Origin: an uncultured Christensenella sp.
Lineage (GTDB): Bacteria; Bacillota; Clostridia; Christensenellales; Borkfalkiaceae
Reading direction: 5' to 3'
Length of the DNA: 52,578 nt
NCBI GenBank assembly: GCA_910586065.1
Contig: CAJUGI010000008.1
Coordinates: forward strand, 1 to 52,578
Numbering within the stretch: position 1 is the stretch's first letter; each line of letters begins with the position of its first letter. The translations under genes were made by a program, and so were the position numbers. Of this stretch, positions 31,020 through 39,900 are shown one piece after another. The notes beneath the pieces are model-generated. The model saw only the letters and a list, made by a program, of their open reading frames with translations. It did not search any database and had not been told where the DNA came from.

Positions 31020-31342
31020 CTGCAAAAACACTAAACAACACTATTTTACGGCATAAAATCGCGCAAAGAGCAAGGCAGGGGCAACCCAGCCCCTACGCAG
31101 GAGCAGACCAGCACCAGCCCGGCGGCAGGCTTGGGGCTATTGTACTTCGGAATCAGATAGTTACGTTTGCTTTATTGCTTAATATCTTATAATACAATTA
31201 TTTGCGGTTATGCGAAATTCATGCGTAAGCCATAGCCCAACCCCTAACCAGCCCCAAGCGAGGGGTTTATTTTGGGCCGCGCAACCTTCATTTATCAAAC
31301 TATTATAAATAACTAAATATCAATTATTAAGGCACACACAAA

Positions 31343-31384
31343 CAAGGAGCTTGCCAGCTCCTTGGCAGGGGGCTACTTAGCCCC
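31343..31384. terminator. Pair of adjacent hairpins in the non-coding stretch
   Basis: A perfect 9-bp stem (31343-31351 with 31356-31364, loop TGCC) is directly followed by a second GC-rich stem (about 31369-31375 with 31378-31384). There is no T-run, so they may be transcription or replication structures rather than true terminators. Confidence 0.4.
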
Positions 31385-31474
31385 TGTGGATAAATATAAG
31401 GATAAAGATATATATAGAGAGAAAGAGGGTGTAGGGGGAAAGAGAGGGAAAACGGGCTTTCGACTTGCGCCCCG

Positions 31475-31582
31475 AACTACCAACATTACCGGGCAGCTTG
31501 CAACATTAACTACCAACATTACCGGAATGTTGATAGTAACCGCCGCTATGTTGGTAGTTCCGCCGGCAGAATGTTGATAGTA
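31475..31582. repeat. Cluster of five 13-bp repeats in mixed orientation
   Basis: AACTACCAACATT occurs at 31475-31487 and 31508-31520. Its reverse form AATGTTGRTAGTW occurs at 31526-31538, 31547-31559 (first base T) and 31570-31582, with one or two changes. Copies two and three form a strong inverted repeat around ACCGG. Five sites within 108 bp suggest a multi-site binding region, iteron-like origin or regulatory array. Confidence 0.75.
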
Positions 31583-31879
31583 ACACAGCGGTAACAAAAT
31601 TCCCATATTTCTACTTATTCACGAAGGGCCGGATAACCGACGAAGCAAGAATACCCGTTTTTGCCCTTTCTCGTGCCCGCCATTCGATTTTATGCGGTTG
31701 GCTGGTATATTTCCTTGTTTGGATAATAAAACGGCCTAAAATCGCCTTCTTTTGCTATCTTTCGTACTGCATTGCTATTTGTTCGTGAAATTATCTTTTC
31801 AACTATCGAGGCAACCAAAGACCACCCCAGCCCCTTATAGGCCCATACGGTTGAATTGTTGAAACGAGTGTAGAGAACT

Positions 31880-31930
31880 TGCAACGCTATACAAATATTC
31901 GTATTACTATAATACGTTTCTTTGTTGCAG
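31880..31930 (+). promoter_or_regulatory. Late regulatory region, site C, before the capsid block
   Basis: CGTATTA-CTA-TAATACG at 31900-31916 matches the palindromes at 21799-21817 and 45737-45755. TGCAACGCTATA (31880-31891) is identical over 12 bp to 4986-4997 in the early promoter. A third element, GTTGCAG (31924-31930), mirrors TTGCAAC. TTTG at 31921-31924 may form part of a weak -7 box. The region probably drives scaffold and capsid genes. Confidence 0.65.
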
Positions 31931-31955
31931 GTTTAATTAAATCACAAAAATCAAA

Positions 31956-32675
31956 ATGGAACTAAACGAAATTGTAACACTACTTGAAACACAGTTTCCG
32001 GGCGTGCGAAAAGACGGGCTTAACCAGCTTGCGCGAGTTATCGCCATGCAGGTTAATACCAAGGAAGAAGCTACCGGTATCGTAGGTAAACTTACCGCCG
32101 AAGCCGTAGCGAAGTTTGTAGCGGATTGGCGCAAAGACGCGGACGCGGAAATAGACAAAGCGAACAAAACGCGCGAGGACAACCTGCGTAAGAAGTACGA
32201 CTTTGTAGAAAAGAAACCGGAAGAAGGCGGTACCCCACCCGCACCGGCCGGAACCTTGGACGCTGCAACCGTGCAAGCAATGATTACGAACGCCGTAAAG
32301 GAAGCTACTAAGGGCTTGCAGTCCGAAGTAACGAGCCTTCAAAGCGCGGCCGTAACCGCCAACCGCCGGGAAACGCTTGTTAAAGAGCTTGCCGACGTAC
32401 CCGAAGCCTATAAAGCAAAGGTTCTTAAAGATTTCGACAGAGTAGCCAAACTTGGCGGCTTTGCCGACGAAAACGCCTTTAACGAGTATCTGACCGAAAC
32501 CAAGAACGACGTAGCAGCCTTCGGCCAAGAGTTGGCAGACCGGGGCCTAAGCCTTCACGAAAAACCGGTACTTGGTTCCCCCAACAAGGACGGAGTAAGC
32601 GCGGGCGTAGAAAGCTACATACAGGCAAAGACCGCAGAAGCCGAAAATAAAGGCTTGGGCGGTAAAGAGGTTTAA
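31956..32675 (+). CDS. Capsid scaffolding-like protein
   Basis: This 239-residue protein is charged and helical. Residues 1-85 contain KFVADWRKDADAEIDKANKT, a Pro/Gly linker lies near 90-100, and a coiled coil follows (AMITNAVKEATKGLQSEVTS). It comes directly before head and major capsid genes, the usual place of a scaffold. No protease domain is visible. Confidence 0.7.
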   Translation: MELNEIVTLLETQFPGVRKDGLNQLARVIAMQVNTKEEATGIVGKLTAEAVAKFVADWRKDADAEIDKANKTREDNLRKKYDFVEKKPEEGGTPPAPAGTLDAATVQAMITNAVKEATKGLQSEVTSLQSAAVTANRRETLVKELADVPEAYKAKVLKDFDRVAKLGGFADENAFNEYLTETKNDVAAFGQELADRGLSLHEKPVLGSPNKDGVSAGVESYIQAKTAEAENKGLGGKEV

Positions 32676-32693
32676 CGCTTAAACACTTGTAAA

Positions 32694-33275
32694 ATGCTTA
32701 GAATCGACAGGAAAAAGGATAACCGCGTTATCCGCGCGTTTACCCACAAGCTCGCCGACATTCCGAACGGTATTACCGTTTCCGCCGCCGACCTTACGCA
32801 GAAAGTTCTGCACGAAGGTACGCCGGTGGGTAAAGATGAAAACGGGCTTTATCACGTCGTCAAAGTGGCCGTTCTTTCGGCCGATGCGACGGACACGGCA
32901 ACGGCCTATACCGTGAAGAAGGGCCACAACTTCAAAGTAGGCGACGTAGTTATGCTTGCGACCGGTTCAAAGGCGTACACTATTACGGGGATTGCTACCA
33001 ACGCCAGCGACGCGACCAGCGACGACCTTACGGTAGACACCACCCTCGGAACCGCCGCAAAAGCCGGCGACGCTATTTATAACGCGGCCAAGGCCGGGGC
33101 TTCGGGTTCCGCCTTCAAATACGAGCCGATAGCCCTTGTAGGCGAAAGCTACGACGTGGAAGCACTTAGCAACCATATCGTAAACGCTTGGACTATCGGG
33201 CAAATCCGGGAAAGCAATATCCCGCCCGTAGGCTCCGCAGTAAAAGCCAAACTTCCCGGTATGGTATTCATTTAA
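32694..33275 (+). CDS. Head fiber / decoration-like protein
   Basis: This 193-residue protein begins MLRIDRKKDNRVIRAFTHKL. A beta-rich middle (HNFKVGDVVMLATGSKAYTI, ATNASDATSDDLTVDTTLGT) has the tone of decoration or head-fiber proteins that sit next to the major capsid gene in Bacteroides phages. The C-terminus (SNIPPVGSAVKAKLPGMVFI) looks compact. Exact role not known. Confidence 0.7.
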   Translation: MLRIDRKKDNRVIRAFTHKLADIPNGITVSAADLTQKVLHEGTPVGKDENGLYHVVKVAVLSADATDTATAYTVKKGHNFKVGDVVMLATGSKAYTITGIATNASDATSDDLTVDTTLGTAAKAGDAIYNAAKAGASGSAFKYEPIALVGESYDVEALSNHIVNAWTIGQIRESNIPPVGSAVKAKLPGMVFI

Positions 33276-33294
33276 TCGTTAATCGGACAAAGCT

Positions 33295-34395
33295 ATGCAG
33301 AAAAGTTTAATGATTGGCATTACCGAAAAGGATATGCAGGCCGTAATTAACACCTACGACCTTAAACCGTACTACTATCCTACCTTGTTCCCCTTGAAGG
33401 AGAACTACACGCTTACCTGGAAAGCCCTTGAAGCGCAGGTAGGGTTAAAGATTGCCGGCGACCTTGTAGCACGCGGCGCAAGTATCAACAAAAAGACCCG
33501 CGAAGCTATCGCGCGTATTCAGGGCGATATTCCGAAGGTGGCTATTAAGCGCACCAAGGACGAAAACGAGCTTAACGAATACGACATTATGGTAGCGATG
33601 ACTTCCGCGAACCCCGACCTTCGGGCGTTGGTAGAAGCGTGGGCCGAAGATACGCAATACTGCTGGGACGGAGTGGCCGCCCGCTTGGAATGGATTGCGT
33701 TGCAGTCTATTTCGTTGGGCAAAGTAACGCTTACCAACGACAACAACAATAGCGTAATTACCGAGTACGACGTAGATTATCAAATCGACGCAACGCAGAA
33801 GGTAGGATTTCAGACCGGCTCGGCCGCTTGGAACACCACCGGCGCGAAACCGTTTAGCAAGGACTTTAAGGCTATCGCAGCTAAGGCCAAGAAAAAGGGT
33901 ATTAGCTTGAAGTACGCTTTTATGAACCTTGACACCTTCGCGCTTATGGTTCAGACCGAGGAAGTAACGAAACTTTGCGCTTCGTTCGCGGCTAACGCCT
34001 TGAACATCGCACAAACGCCGAGCTTGGAACAGGTAAACGCGGCTATGAAGGGTTTGGCGTACCTGCGCGGCTTGCAGGTCGTAGTTATCGACCAAGATAT
34101 TACTATCGAGAAGGACGACGGAAGCCGCATTACCGGCAACCCGTTCGCCGACAACGTGGTAATGTTCAGCGAAAGCAAGGTGCTCGGTTCGACCTATTGG
34201 AAGAAGCCGGCCGATATGAACCTTAAAGGTTCCGTAGCAATCAAAGCTATGAACGGCCACACCTGCGTAAAGAAGTATTCCACCGAGGAACCTATCGAAG
34301 AAGTTACCGTAGGAATTGCAAACGCTTTCCCGGCTTGGCTTTCTTCGGGCCGTTCCTTCCTTATGGACACTTCTAACAGCACTTGGACACACTAA
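33295..34395 (+). CDS. Major capsid protein
   Basis: This 366-residue protein has the order and size of an HK97-like major capsid protein in Bacteroidales phages. It contains LKPYYYPTLFPLKENYTLTW, a long E-loop/spine region with EAIARIQGDIPKVAIKRTKD, and A-domain segments QVVVIDQDITIEKDDGSRIT and NPFADNVVMFSESKVLGSTY. It builds the icosahedral shell. It is preceded by scaffold- and fiber-like genes and followed by connectors. Confidence 0.85.
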   Translation: MQKSLMIGITEKDMQAVINTYDLKPYYYPTLFPLKENYTLTWKALEAQVGLKIAGDLVARGASINKKTREAIARIQGDIPKVAIKRTKDENELNEYDIMVAMTSANPDLRALVEAWAEDTQYCWDGVAARLEWIALQSISLGKVTLTNDNNNSVITEYDVDYQIDATQKVGFQTGSAAWNTTGAKPFSKDFKAIAAKAKKKGISLKYAFMNLDTFALMVQTEEVTKLCASFAANALNIAQTPSLEQVNAAMKGLAYLRGLQVVVIDQDITIEKDDGSRITGNPFADNVVMFSESKVLGSTYWKKPADMNLKGSVAIKAMNGHTCVKKYSTEEPIEEVTVGIANAFPAWLSSGRSFLMDTSNSTWTH

Positions 34396-34447
34396 CCGGA
34401 AAGGGGACGGCCGGCAACGGTCGCCCCTATCCTAATACCCTTACCCG

Positions 34448-34759
34448 ATGACTTACAAAGAATGGATTACTAAAACGGTCGGCAAATTCCAGCTATCGGC
34501 GGACGACGTGGATTTGATACTTTGCAACCAAAGCGGACTTATCCCCGACCCGGACGCACCGGTAGACGTGCGGAAGGCTAAAACGGCCATTTGCCGAGAG
34601 TTTACAACGCTTATCCCCCTTGCCAATATCGGAGAAGGCGGGTATTCCATTAGTTGGAATTGGGACGCTATCAAACTTTGGTATAACGCGACTTGCACGG
34701 AATTAGGCATTACGCCGGCCGGCAAGCCCAAAATTCGGAACAAAAGCAACGTATGGTAA
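34448..34759 (+). CDS. Head-tail connector protein (DUF6706-like)
   Basis: This 103-residue helical protein (MTYKEWITKTVGKFQLSADD, then REFTTLIPLANIGEGGYSIS) has the position and size of a head-tail adaptor, right after the capsid gene. The DUF6706 name is a memory-based suggestion. It overlaps the next gene by 7 bp. Confidence 0.65.
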   Translation: MTYKEWITKTVGKFQLSADDVDLILCNQSGLIPDPDAPVDVRKAKTAICREFTTLIPLANIGEGGYSISWNWDAIKLWYNATCTELGITPAGKPKIRNKSNVW

Positions 34760-35142
34760 CGACTTCCTACCAATACCCGCAATACTTGTACGCCTTGCAG
34801 CACGACGGCGAAAGCGTCCAATTACCTAACGGTTCTTGGGAAACGCCCGCCGCCGCATGGGAGTTAGAAGCAGTTTGCCGGGAAGAAACCAACGGTAAAG
34901 GTTCGACAATTCAGACCGCCGACGGAGAAACCCGCGTATTCGCTTCGCTTATCCAGCTACCGAAAGGTACGGCCAAAATTCCCGAAGGCACGCAGGTAAT
35001 TGTAACGCGGGAGAAGGTAGACGTTAGCCAGCTTTCGAATACCGAGTTTGTAGAAGCAGCCAAAGCAACGGGCTTAGTTGTAGTAACCGGAACTTGCGAA
35101 AAGTTCGACCTCGGCCGGCTTCATTGCCGGTTATGGATTTAA
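34753..35142 (+). CDS. Head closure-type connector (tentative)
   Basis: The ATG at 34753 gives 129 residues, overlapping the previous stop; a longer frame to 34693 would overlap further. The protein is beta-rich (TQVIVTREKVDVSQL, GLVVVTGTCEKFDLGRLHCR), similar in build to SPP1 gp16-like stoppers. Family identity is not proven. Confidence 0.65.
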   Translation: MVTTSYQYPQYLYALQHDGESVQLPNGSWETPAAAWELEAVCREETNGKGSTIQTADGETRVFASLIQLPKGTAKIPEGTQVIVTREKVDVSQLSNTEFVEAAKATGLVVVTGTCEKFDLGRLHCRLWI

Positions 35143-35567
35143 CACAAAGAGGTATGCAGAGTATAGAAACCGATGATATTCTTTTTGAGATTCTGAACGC
35201 TTCGGCCGAATTGAAAGCGGCCCTTAGCGGCGGAATATTCGTGCAGGGAGAACGGCCGGATAATTCCGGGAAGGAAGACGTAGTAATTAACAACCTATTC
35301 CTAAACCACGAAGTACCGCAAACCGGAACTTCAAACGTAAATATCCACGTCCCCGACAAAAAGGAAAGGATAGGCCGAACCGAACAATTTAAGGCGCATA
35401 GGGAGCGAATACGCGAACTAACGGCTATTGTTCTATCGGTTCTAAAATCGGCGAACATTACCGGGCTGACTATTCGGGTTTCTACGGAAGCCATAATTAA
35501 AGAACCGGGCATTAACGAGCATTACAACAACTTGCGGGTAGAATGGAATATACAACGAACTAATTAA
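35133..35567 (+). CDS. Tail completion-type protein (tentative)
   Basis: The ATG at 35133 gives 144 residues; a second ATG at 35154 is possible. It has a helical N-terminus, VVINNLFLNHEVPQTGTSNV, a charged middle helix and SANITGLTIRVSTEAIIKEP. Its position between connectors and tail tube fits a tail-completion protein. Confidence 0.6.
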   Translation: MDLTQRGMQSIETDDILFEILNASAELKAALSGGIFVQGERPDNSGKEDVVINNLFLNHEVPQTGTSNVNIHVPDKKERIGRTEQFKAHRERIRELTAIVLSVLKSANITGLTIRVSTEAIIKEPGINEHYNNLRVEWNIQRTN

Positions 35568-35578
35568 AATTTACGACA

Positions 35579-36112
35579 ATGGCAGCAAAGAAAACTTATA
35601 CTATCGGTCTTTCCAAGATTGAGGTAGGAGCAATTGCCGAGGACGGCGGTATGGGCGAAACCTTGGACGTATTGGGTTATACCTACCAAGACACCTGCAC
35701 GATGACGCAGGAAGACCCGGAAACAACCGACCACTACGCCGAAGAAGTGGACGACCCCGTAATAAGCATTAGCCGGGGCGGAAAAACGAACTTCAACTTT
35801 TCGATTATGAACCCTTCGGTTACGGTTCTTGCCGACCTTTTGGGCGGCGTAGGTACCCCCAGCACGGGTTCAACGCCGGATAAATGGGAAGCCCCGGACA
35901 AAATCCCCGTAGTCGAAAAGTCGGTACGCATTACCCCGGAACAGGGCCTTAAATTCGAGATTCCGCGCATGAAGCTCGTAAGTAAGATTAACGCAACTTT
36001 CAGCAAAAGCGGTATTCTTCTTATCGAGGTCGCCGGTACGGTTATGCAGCCGACCAAAACGGGAACTAAGAAAATGACCGCTACGCTTATGACCGCAGAC
36101 GCACAGGCATAA
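35579..36112 (+). CDS. Major tail tube protein
   Basis: This 177-residue protein has the beta-sandwich pattern of siphovirus tail tubes (TYTIGLSKIEVGAIAEDGGM, then GKTNFNFSIMNPSVTVLADL, then ATFSKSGILLIEVAGTVMQP). It precedes the tail chaperone and tape-measure genes, and a strong terminator follows it, as is usual for this highly expressed gene. Confidence 0.85.
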   Translation: MAAKKTYTIGLSKIEVGAIAEDGGMGETLDVLGYTYQDTCTMTQEDPETTDHYAEEVDDPVISISRGGKTNFNFSIMNPSVTVLADLLGGVGTPSTGSTPDKWEAPDKIPVVEKSVRITPEQGLKFEIPRMKLVSKINATFSKSGILLIEVAGTVMQPTKTGTKKMTATLMTADAQA

Positions 36113-36137
36113 CGCGGGGAAAGCCTTATTTTAACCC

Positions 36138-36175
36138 GAAAGCCCCCAAAATGAAAGTTTCGGGGGCTTTCTTGA
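36138..36175 (+). terminator. Terminator after the tail tube gene
   Basis: A perfect 10-bp stem, GAAAGCCCCC (36138-36147) with GGGGGCTTTC (36162-36171), closes a 14-nt loop and is followed by a T-containing tail. It probably lowers transcription of the tape-measure region relative to the tube. Confidence 0.85.
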
Positions 36176-36187
36176 TTTAGCTACGAT

Positions 36188-36769
36188 ATGAACGAAGATA
36201 ACATAAGAGAAAAAACGGATTTAGAGTTAGAGCGCGAAGAACTTAACCTTTTGGTAAAGCAAGGGGTTCGGTTCAGCGTTACACACAAAATCCGCCGGCG
36301 TAAAAAAGGCGTTAAAGGGTTCTTTCAACGCCCCGAAGTAGTTACGGTAAAGGAAGACTTCGAAATACAGGAACCTACGCTTTCGGTTCTTGACAGACTT
36401 AGCGCGATATGGGTAGAAATGGGCTTAGACGAAAAACGGCTTACAGCCGGCGGAACGGAAACCTTGGCGGAAGCGAAGCGCATAGCCAAAGATAACGCCG
36501 CGCGTATGGCCCGAATAATCGCTATTGCCGTATTGGGCGAAGACTACCACGTTACCGAAGTTTGCGCGGGCGGAAGGGTAAAAAAATACAACGACGATAA
36601 GGAGTTAGACCGGCTTACGGCCCTTTTCTTCCACACTATTAAACCTTCCAAATTGGTAGGACTTTCCGAAGCCGTAACCAGCGTAAGCAACTTAGGGGAT
36701 TTTATAAACTCTATGCGCTTGATGAGCGGCGCAAGGACGACCCAACCGAGGACGGAGCGCATAGAGTAA
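36188..36769 (+). CDS. Tail assembly chaperone, upstream part (gpG-like)
   Basis: This 193-residue helical protein lies between tail tube and tape measure, the standard position of the tail assembly chaperone. It contains RFSVTHKIRRRKKGVKGFFQ, TLSVLDRLSAIWVEMGLDEK and a C-terminal LGDFINSMRLMSGAR. In the last part, the -1 frame is open to 36999 and encodes a second plausible domain, so ribosomal frameshifting into a G-T product is likely. Confidence 0.75.
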   Translation: MNEDNIREKTDLELEREELNLLVKQGVRFSVTHKIRRRKKGVKGFFQRPEVVTVKEDFEIQEPTLSVLDRLSAIWVEMGLDEKRLTAGGTETLAEAKRIAKDNAARMARIIAIAVLGEDYHVTEVCAGGRVKKYNDDKELDRLTALFFHTIKPSKLVGLSEAVTSVSNLGDFINSMRLMSGARTTQPRTERIE

Positions 36770-36999
36770 TAGGGCTTAATAGTCCTTACGGCCGCCGGGG
36801 TTCGATTTGCGCCCACCTTGGCTGGACATGGGATTACTTACATCACGGCGTAGCTTGGGCCGTTGTTCAACGGTTGTTAATCGACGCGCCGCGCATGGCC
36901 GACGACGAAGACGGCAATACAGCGGGCAACACGACAACCAAGATAACCAGCGAGAACGCCGAAAGTGTTTTACAACAAATAAATAGCATTATCCGATGA
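36643..36999 (+). CDS. Tail assembly chaperone, frameshift extension (gpGT-like)
   Basis: The -1 frame relative to the upstream gene is open from 36643 to the stop at 36997-36999. It reads GFYKLYALDERRKDDPTEDG, then GRRGSICAHLGWTWDYLHHG and a helical end LLIDAPRMADDEDGN. The tape-measure ATG overlaps the stop. There is no good start codon, so translation probably comes from a -1 shift; TTT at 36701-36703 could re-pair as TTT one base back (GATTTTATAAAC). The shift site is not proven. Confidence 0.6.
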   Translation, partial: TFQIGRTFRSRNQRKQLRGFYKLYALDERRKDDPTEDGAHRVIGLNSPYGRRGSICAHLGWTWDYLHHGVAWAVVQRLLIDAPRMADDEDGNTAGNTTTKITSENAESVLQQINSIIR

Positions 37000-39900
37000 A
37001 TATAAAAGGCGGTGCCTTGGAGTTCGATATAATTGCGAATAACGGGCAAATAAATAGCGCATTGGCCGAAACCAAAAGGCGCGTACAAGGCTTCACGGAT
37101 GCAACCGTAGAAGGCGGCGAACGTATGGAAGCCGCGTACAGAGAAGCCGCCGCACAAATTGAAGCGGCGTTTAAGGATATAGACACTATGGCCGCAATCC
37201 ATAGTAACGCAATCGCCGACCTTGAAAAAGAGTACGCCCGTTTGGGTGAAGCGGCCGGGGCCGCCTTTATGAAAGGCACCGCCAAGGGGGACGAAGAATA
37301 TAGGGCATTAACGGCAAAACGGCAGGCCATAAAGGACGAAATAAGCCAGCGAAAAACACTTTTGCAGGAAGTAGCGAATACGGCGGACGCTCTATTGAAG
37401 GAAGAAATAGCCTTAAACGAAAATAAGGCCAAGGTAGAGCAAAACGCGAAGGCAAAGGGGATGTTACGAACGCAAGTTATGAACCTTAAAAATTCACTTG
37501 CGGAAATGGAGCAGGCAGGGAAACGAGATACGGACGAATTTAGGGCTATGCAGGCGGAATTAGGCCGTTTGGCGGACGCTATGGCCGACGCAAATACGCA
37601 GGCTAAAATTATGTCCGACGACTACCAAAATATGAATACCGTATTAGAGGTAATGGGCGGTATAAGCGGGGCTTTTTCGGCCGCGCAGGGTGCAGTAGGA
37701 CTGTTTGCCGGGGAAAACGAAAACCTGCAAAAGATTATGGTTAAAGTTCAGTCCCTTATGGCTATAACCATAGGCTTGCAGCAGGTAGCCAAAACCTTAA
37801 ACAAGGATTCATATACCCAGCTTGTATTAGTCCGCAAGGCGAAAGAATTACTTACCGTAGCGGAAACGAAGTTTGCTACGGCTTTGGGTATTTCCAACGT
37901 AGCGGCAAAGGCGTTAATGGCGACCTTAACCCTTGGCCTTTCAGTAGCGATTACCGCCGCGATAGCCTTAATTTCCAAATTCATATCCAAGAACCGGGAA
38001 GCAAAGAAGGCGCAAGAAGAATTTAATAACAAAGTGGTAGAAGCTGCCGCCGAACCGGTTACGGCAATTATCGAACTGTCTAATGCTTGGAACCGGTTAG
38101 GTAACGATATGGCCGCTAAAAACAAATTTATCGAAGACAATAAAGACCGCTTCGAGGACTTGGGATTTTCCATAAAGTCAGTTAAGGACGCGGAAGATTT
38201 GTTAGTAGCTAATAAAGGCAAGTTTATAGAAGCGTGTTTACAACGCGCTAAGGCTTTGGCCGTGCAGGAATTGGCCGTAGAGAAATACAAGGAAGTATTA
38301 AAGGCCCAGCAGGAGTTAGAGGCCACTCCGAAAGCGTATGTATCGAAGAAAGGAACTTATAAGGACGGTTACGGCGTGGAGCGGGAAGGCGTTGTAATTG
38401 AAAAATCCCGCAATTGGCAAAAGGCCGAAGAAGCCGTAGCGAAAGCGGAACGGGAATACAACGCCTTGATAAACCAACAAGTAGAATTTACCGCGAAAGA
38501 ACGCGAAATTTTGGATTCTATCGGGGCCGGTGCGAATAAAATTGCAGAAGGCAGTATAGAGGCTTTGGAAAAGACCATTTCCGAACTACGGAAGAAATAC
38601 AAGGAAGCTACCACCGATAAGGAGCGGGCCGAGTTATTGGCGAAAATCAAAGAACAGGAAGCGTTACTTAAAAAAATGGATTTATCCGGCACGTCTTCTA
38701 AGACTACGCAAAAAGACCCGTTTACGGAACAATTGGAAGCCCGGAAAAAGAAATATACGGAGTATTACAATTGGGTAAATTCCAAAGACGAAGTAGTACG
38801 CAATGCCGCAAAAGCCGAGTTCGCCGGGTTGCTGAAAGAAGGAAGTAGCTATTTGGATTATTTACAGAAGCAGCGCGACCAGCTTATTAAGGCTATCGGA
38901 AGCGGAACGGCCACAAAGACACAAGCCGAAGAATTGCAGAAGCTAAATAACGCCATAGCCAACGAAACGAAGGAAACCGTTTTAGCCGGATTCGAAAAGG
39001 AGCTTAAAGAACAACTTTCCGGGGCACGTTCCATTTTGGAAATGGTTAATATCTTGGAAGAAAAGCGTAAGGCTTTGACCGGGGACGGTTCCGACCTTGA
39101 CAAAGGTAAAAGCGACATTATTAAGAAGCAGCAGGAAGACGTAGAGCAAAAGGCCAAAGACCGGACAAAAGCCCTATTATCCGAATATGCGGACTATTTG
39201 GGTAAGAAGATAACCTTTGAAGCCAACTACGCCGAAAATAGCCGCCTTCTTAACGAGCAATTGGCGAAGGCCAAGACGGACGACGAACGCCGTATAGCCT
39301 TGGAAGCCTTGGCGAATTTGGAGAAAGAGCGCAAAAAATACGCAAAAAGTTCGGGGAACGAAGACTACGACGCATTGGTAGAGGAATACAAAACATATCA
39401 GCAAAAATGCGCCGATATTTCCGCGCAATACGACGAAAAAATAGCATTGGCAACCCAGCAGAATAACGAAGAATTAGTAGCGAAATTGCAGGAAGCCAAG
39501 AATAAGGCCCTTTCGTCCGCAGCGTTGCAGGAATTGACCGATTCCGGGGCTTGGGAGCAACTTTTCGGGAACCTCGACGACCTTACTACGGCGCAAATAC
39601 AGGCCCTTATAGATAAAATCGAAGCGCAAAAGGCCCAATTAGGCGTAGAACTTAACCCGCAAGACTTAGACGTAGTTTTAAGCAAGTTGCGGGAAGCCAA
39701 GGACGAAATACAGACCCGCAACCCGTTTAAGGCCCTTTCTACGGCTTTGAAGGACTATAAGAAGGACGCAAGTAAAGCGAACCTATCCGAAGTATTCAAA
39801 GGCGTAGGGGCTACGGCCGATTTGGTAAAAGGTTCGTTCGACGCGGTTACGGGTGCTATTGAGAAAATGGGAGGTTCTATGGACGACGAAACCCAAGCTA

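Larger units (their letters stand above)
31021..31879. other. Non-coding, hairpin-rich stretch of about 0.86 kb
   Basis: No convincing gene is seen; a 64-codon leftward frame at 31690-31884 and a 71-codon rightward one at 31362-31577 both lack support. The stretch holds several hairpins: AGGGGC/GCCCCT at 31077-31094, a CCCC/GGGG stem plus T-run near 31247-31264, CAAGGAGCT/AGCTCCTTG at 31343-31364 and GGGCTA/TAGCCC near 31370-31383. The 13-bp repeat cluster at 31475-31582 is also inside. Base use differs from the dense coding DNA around it, so it may be an insertion along with the cargo pair. Confidence 0.6.

Noticed and set aside
31362..31577. 71-codon rightward frame in the non-coding stretch
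   Set aside because: It runs across hairpins and the 13-bp repeats, has low-complexity content and no recognisable features.
31690..31884. 64-codon leftward frame before the capsid block
   Set aside because: It starts at TTG inside a regulatory region and has no convincing leader or family; kept only as a note in the gap entry.
33445..34392. 315-codon leftward frame opposite the major capsid gene
   Set aside because: The capsid frame fits position and family; the antisense frame has no recognisable domain.
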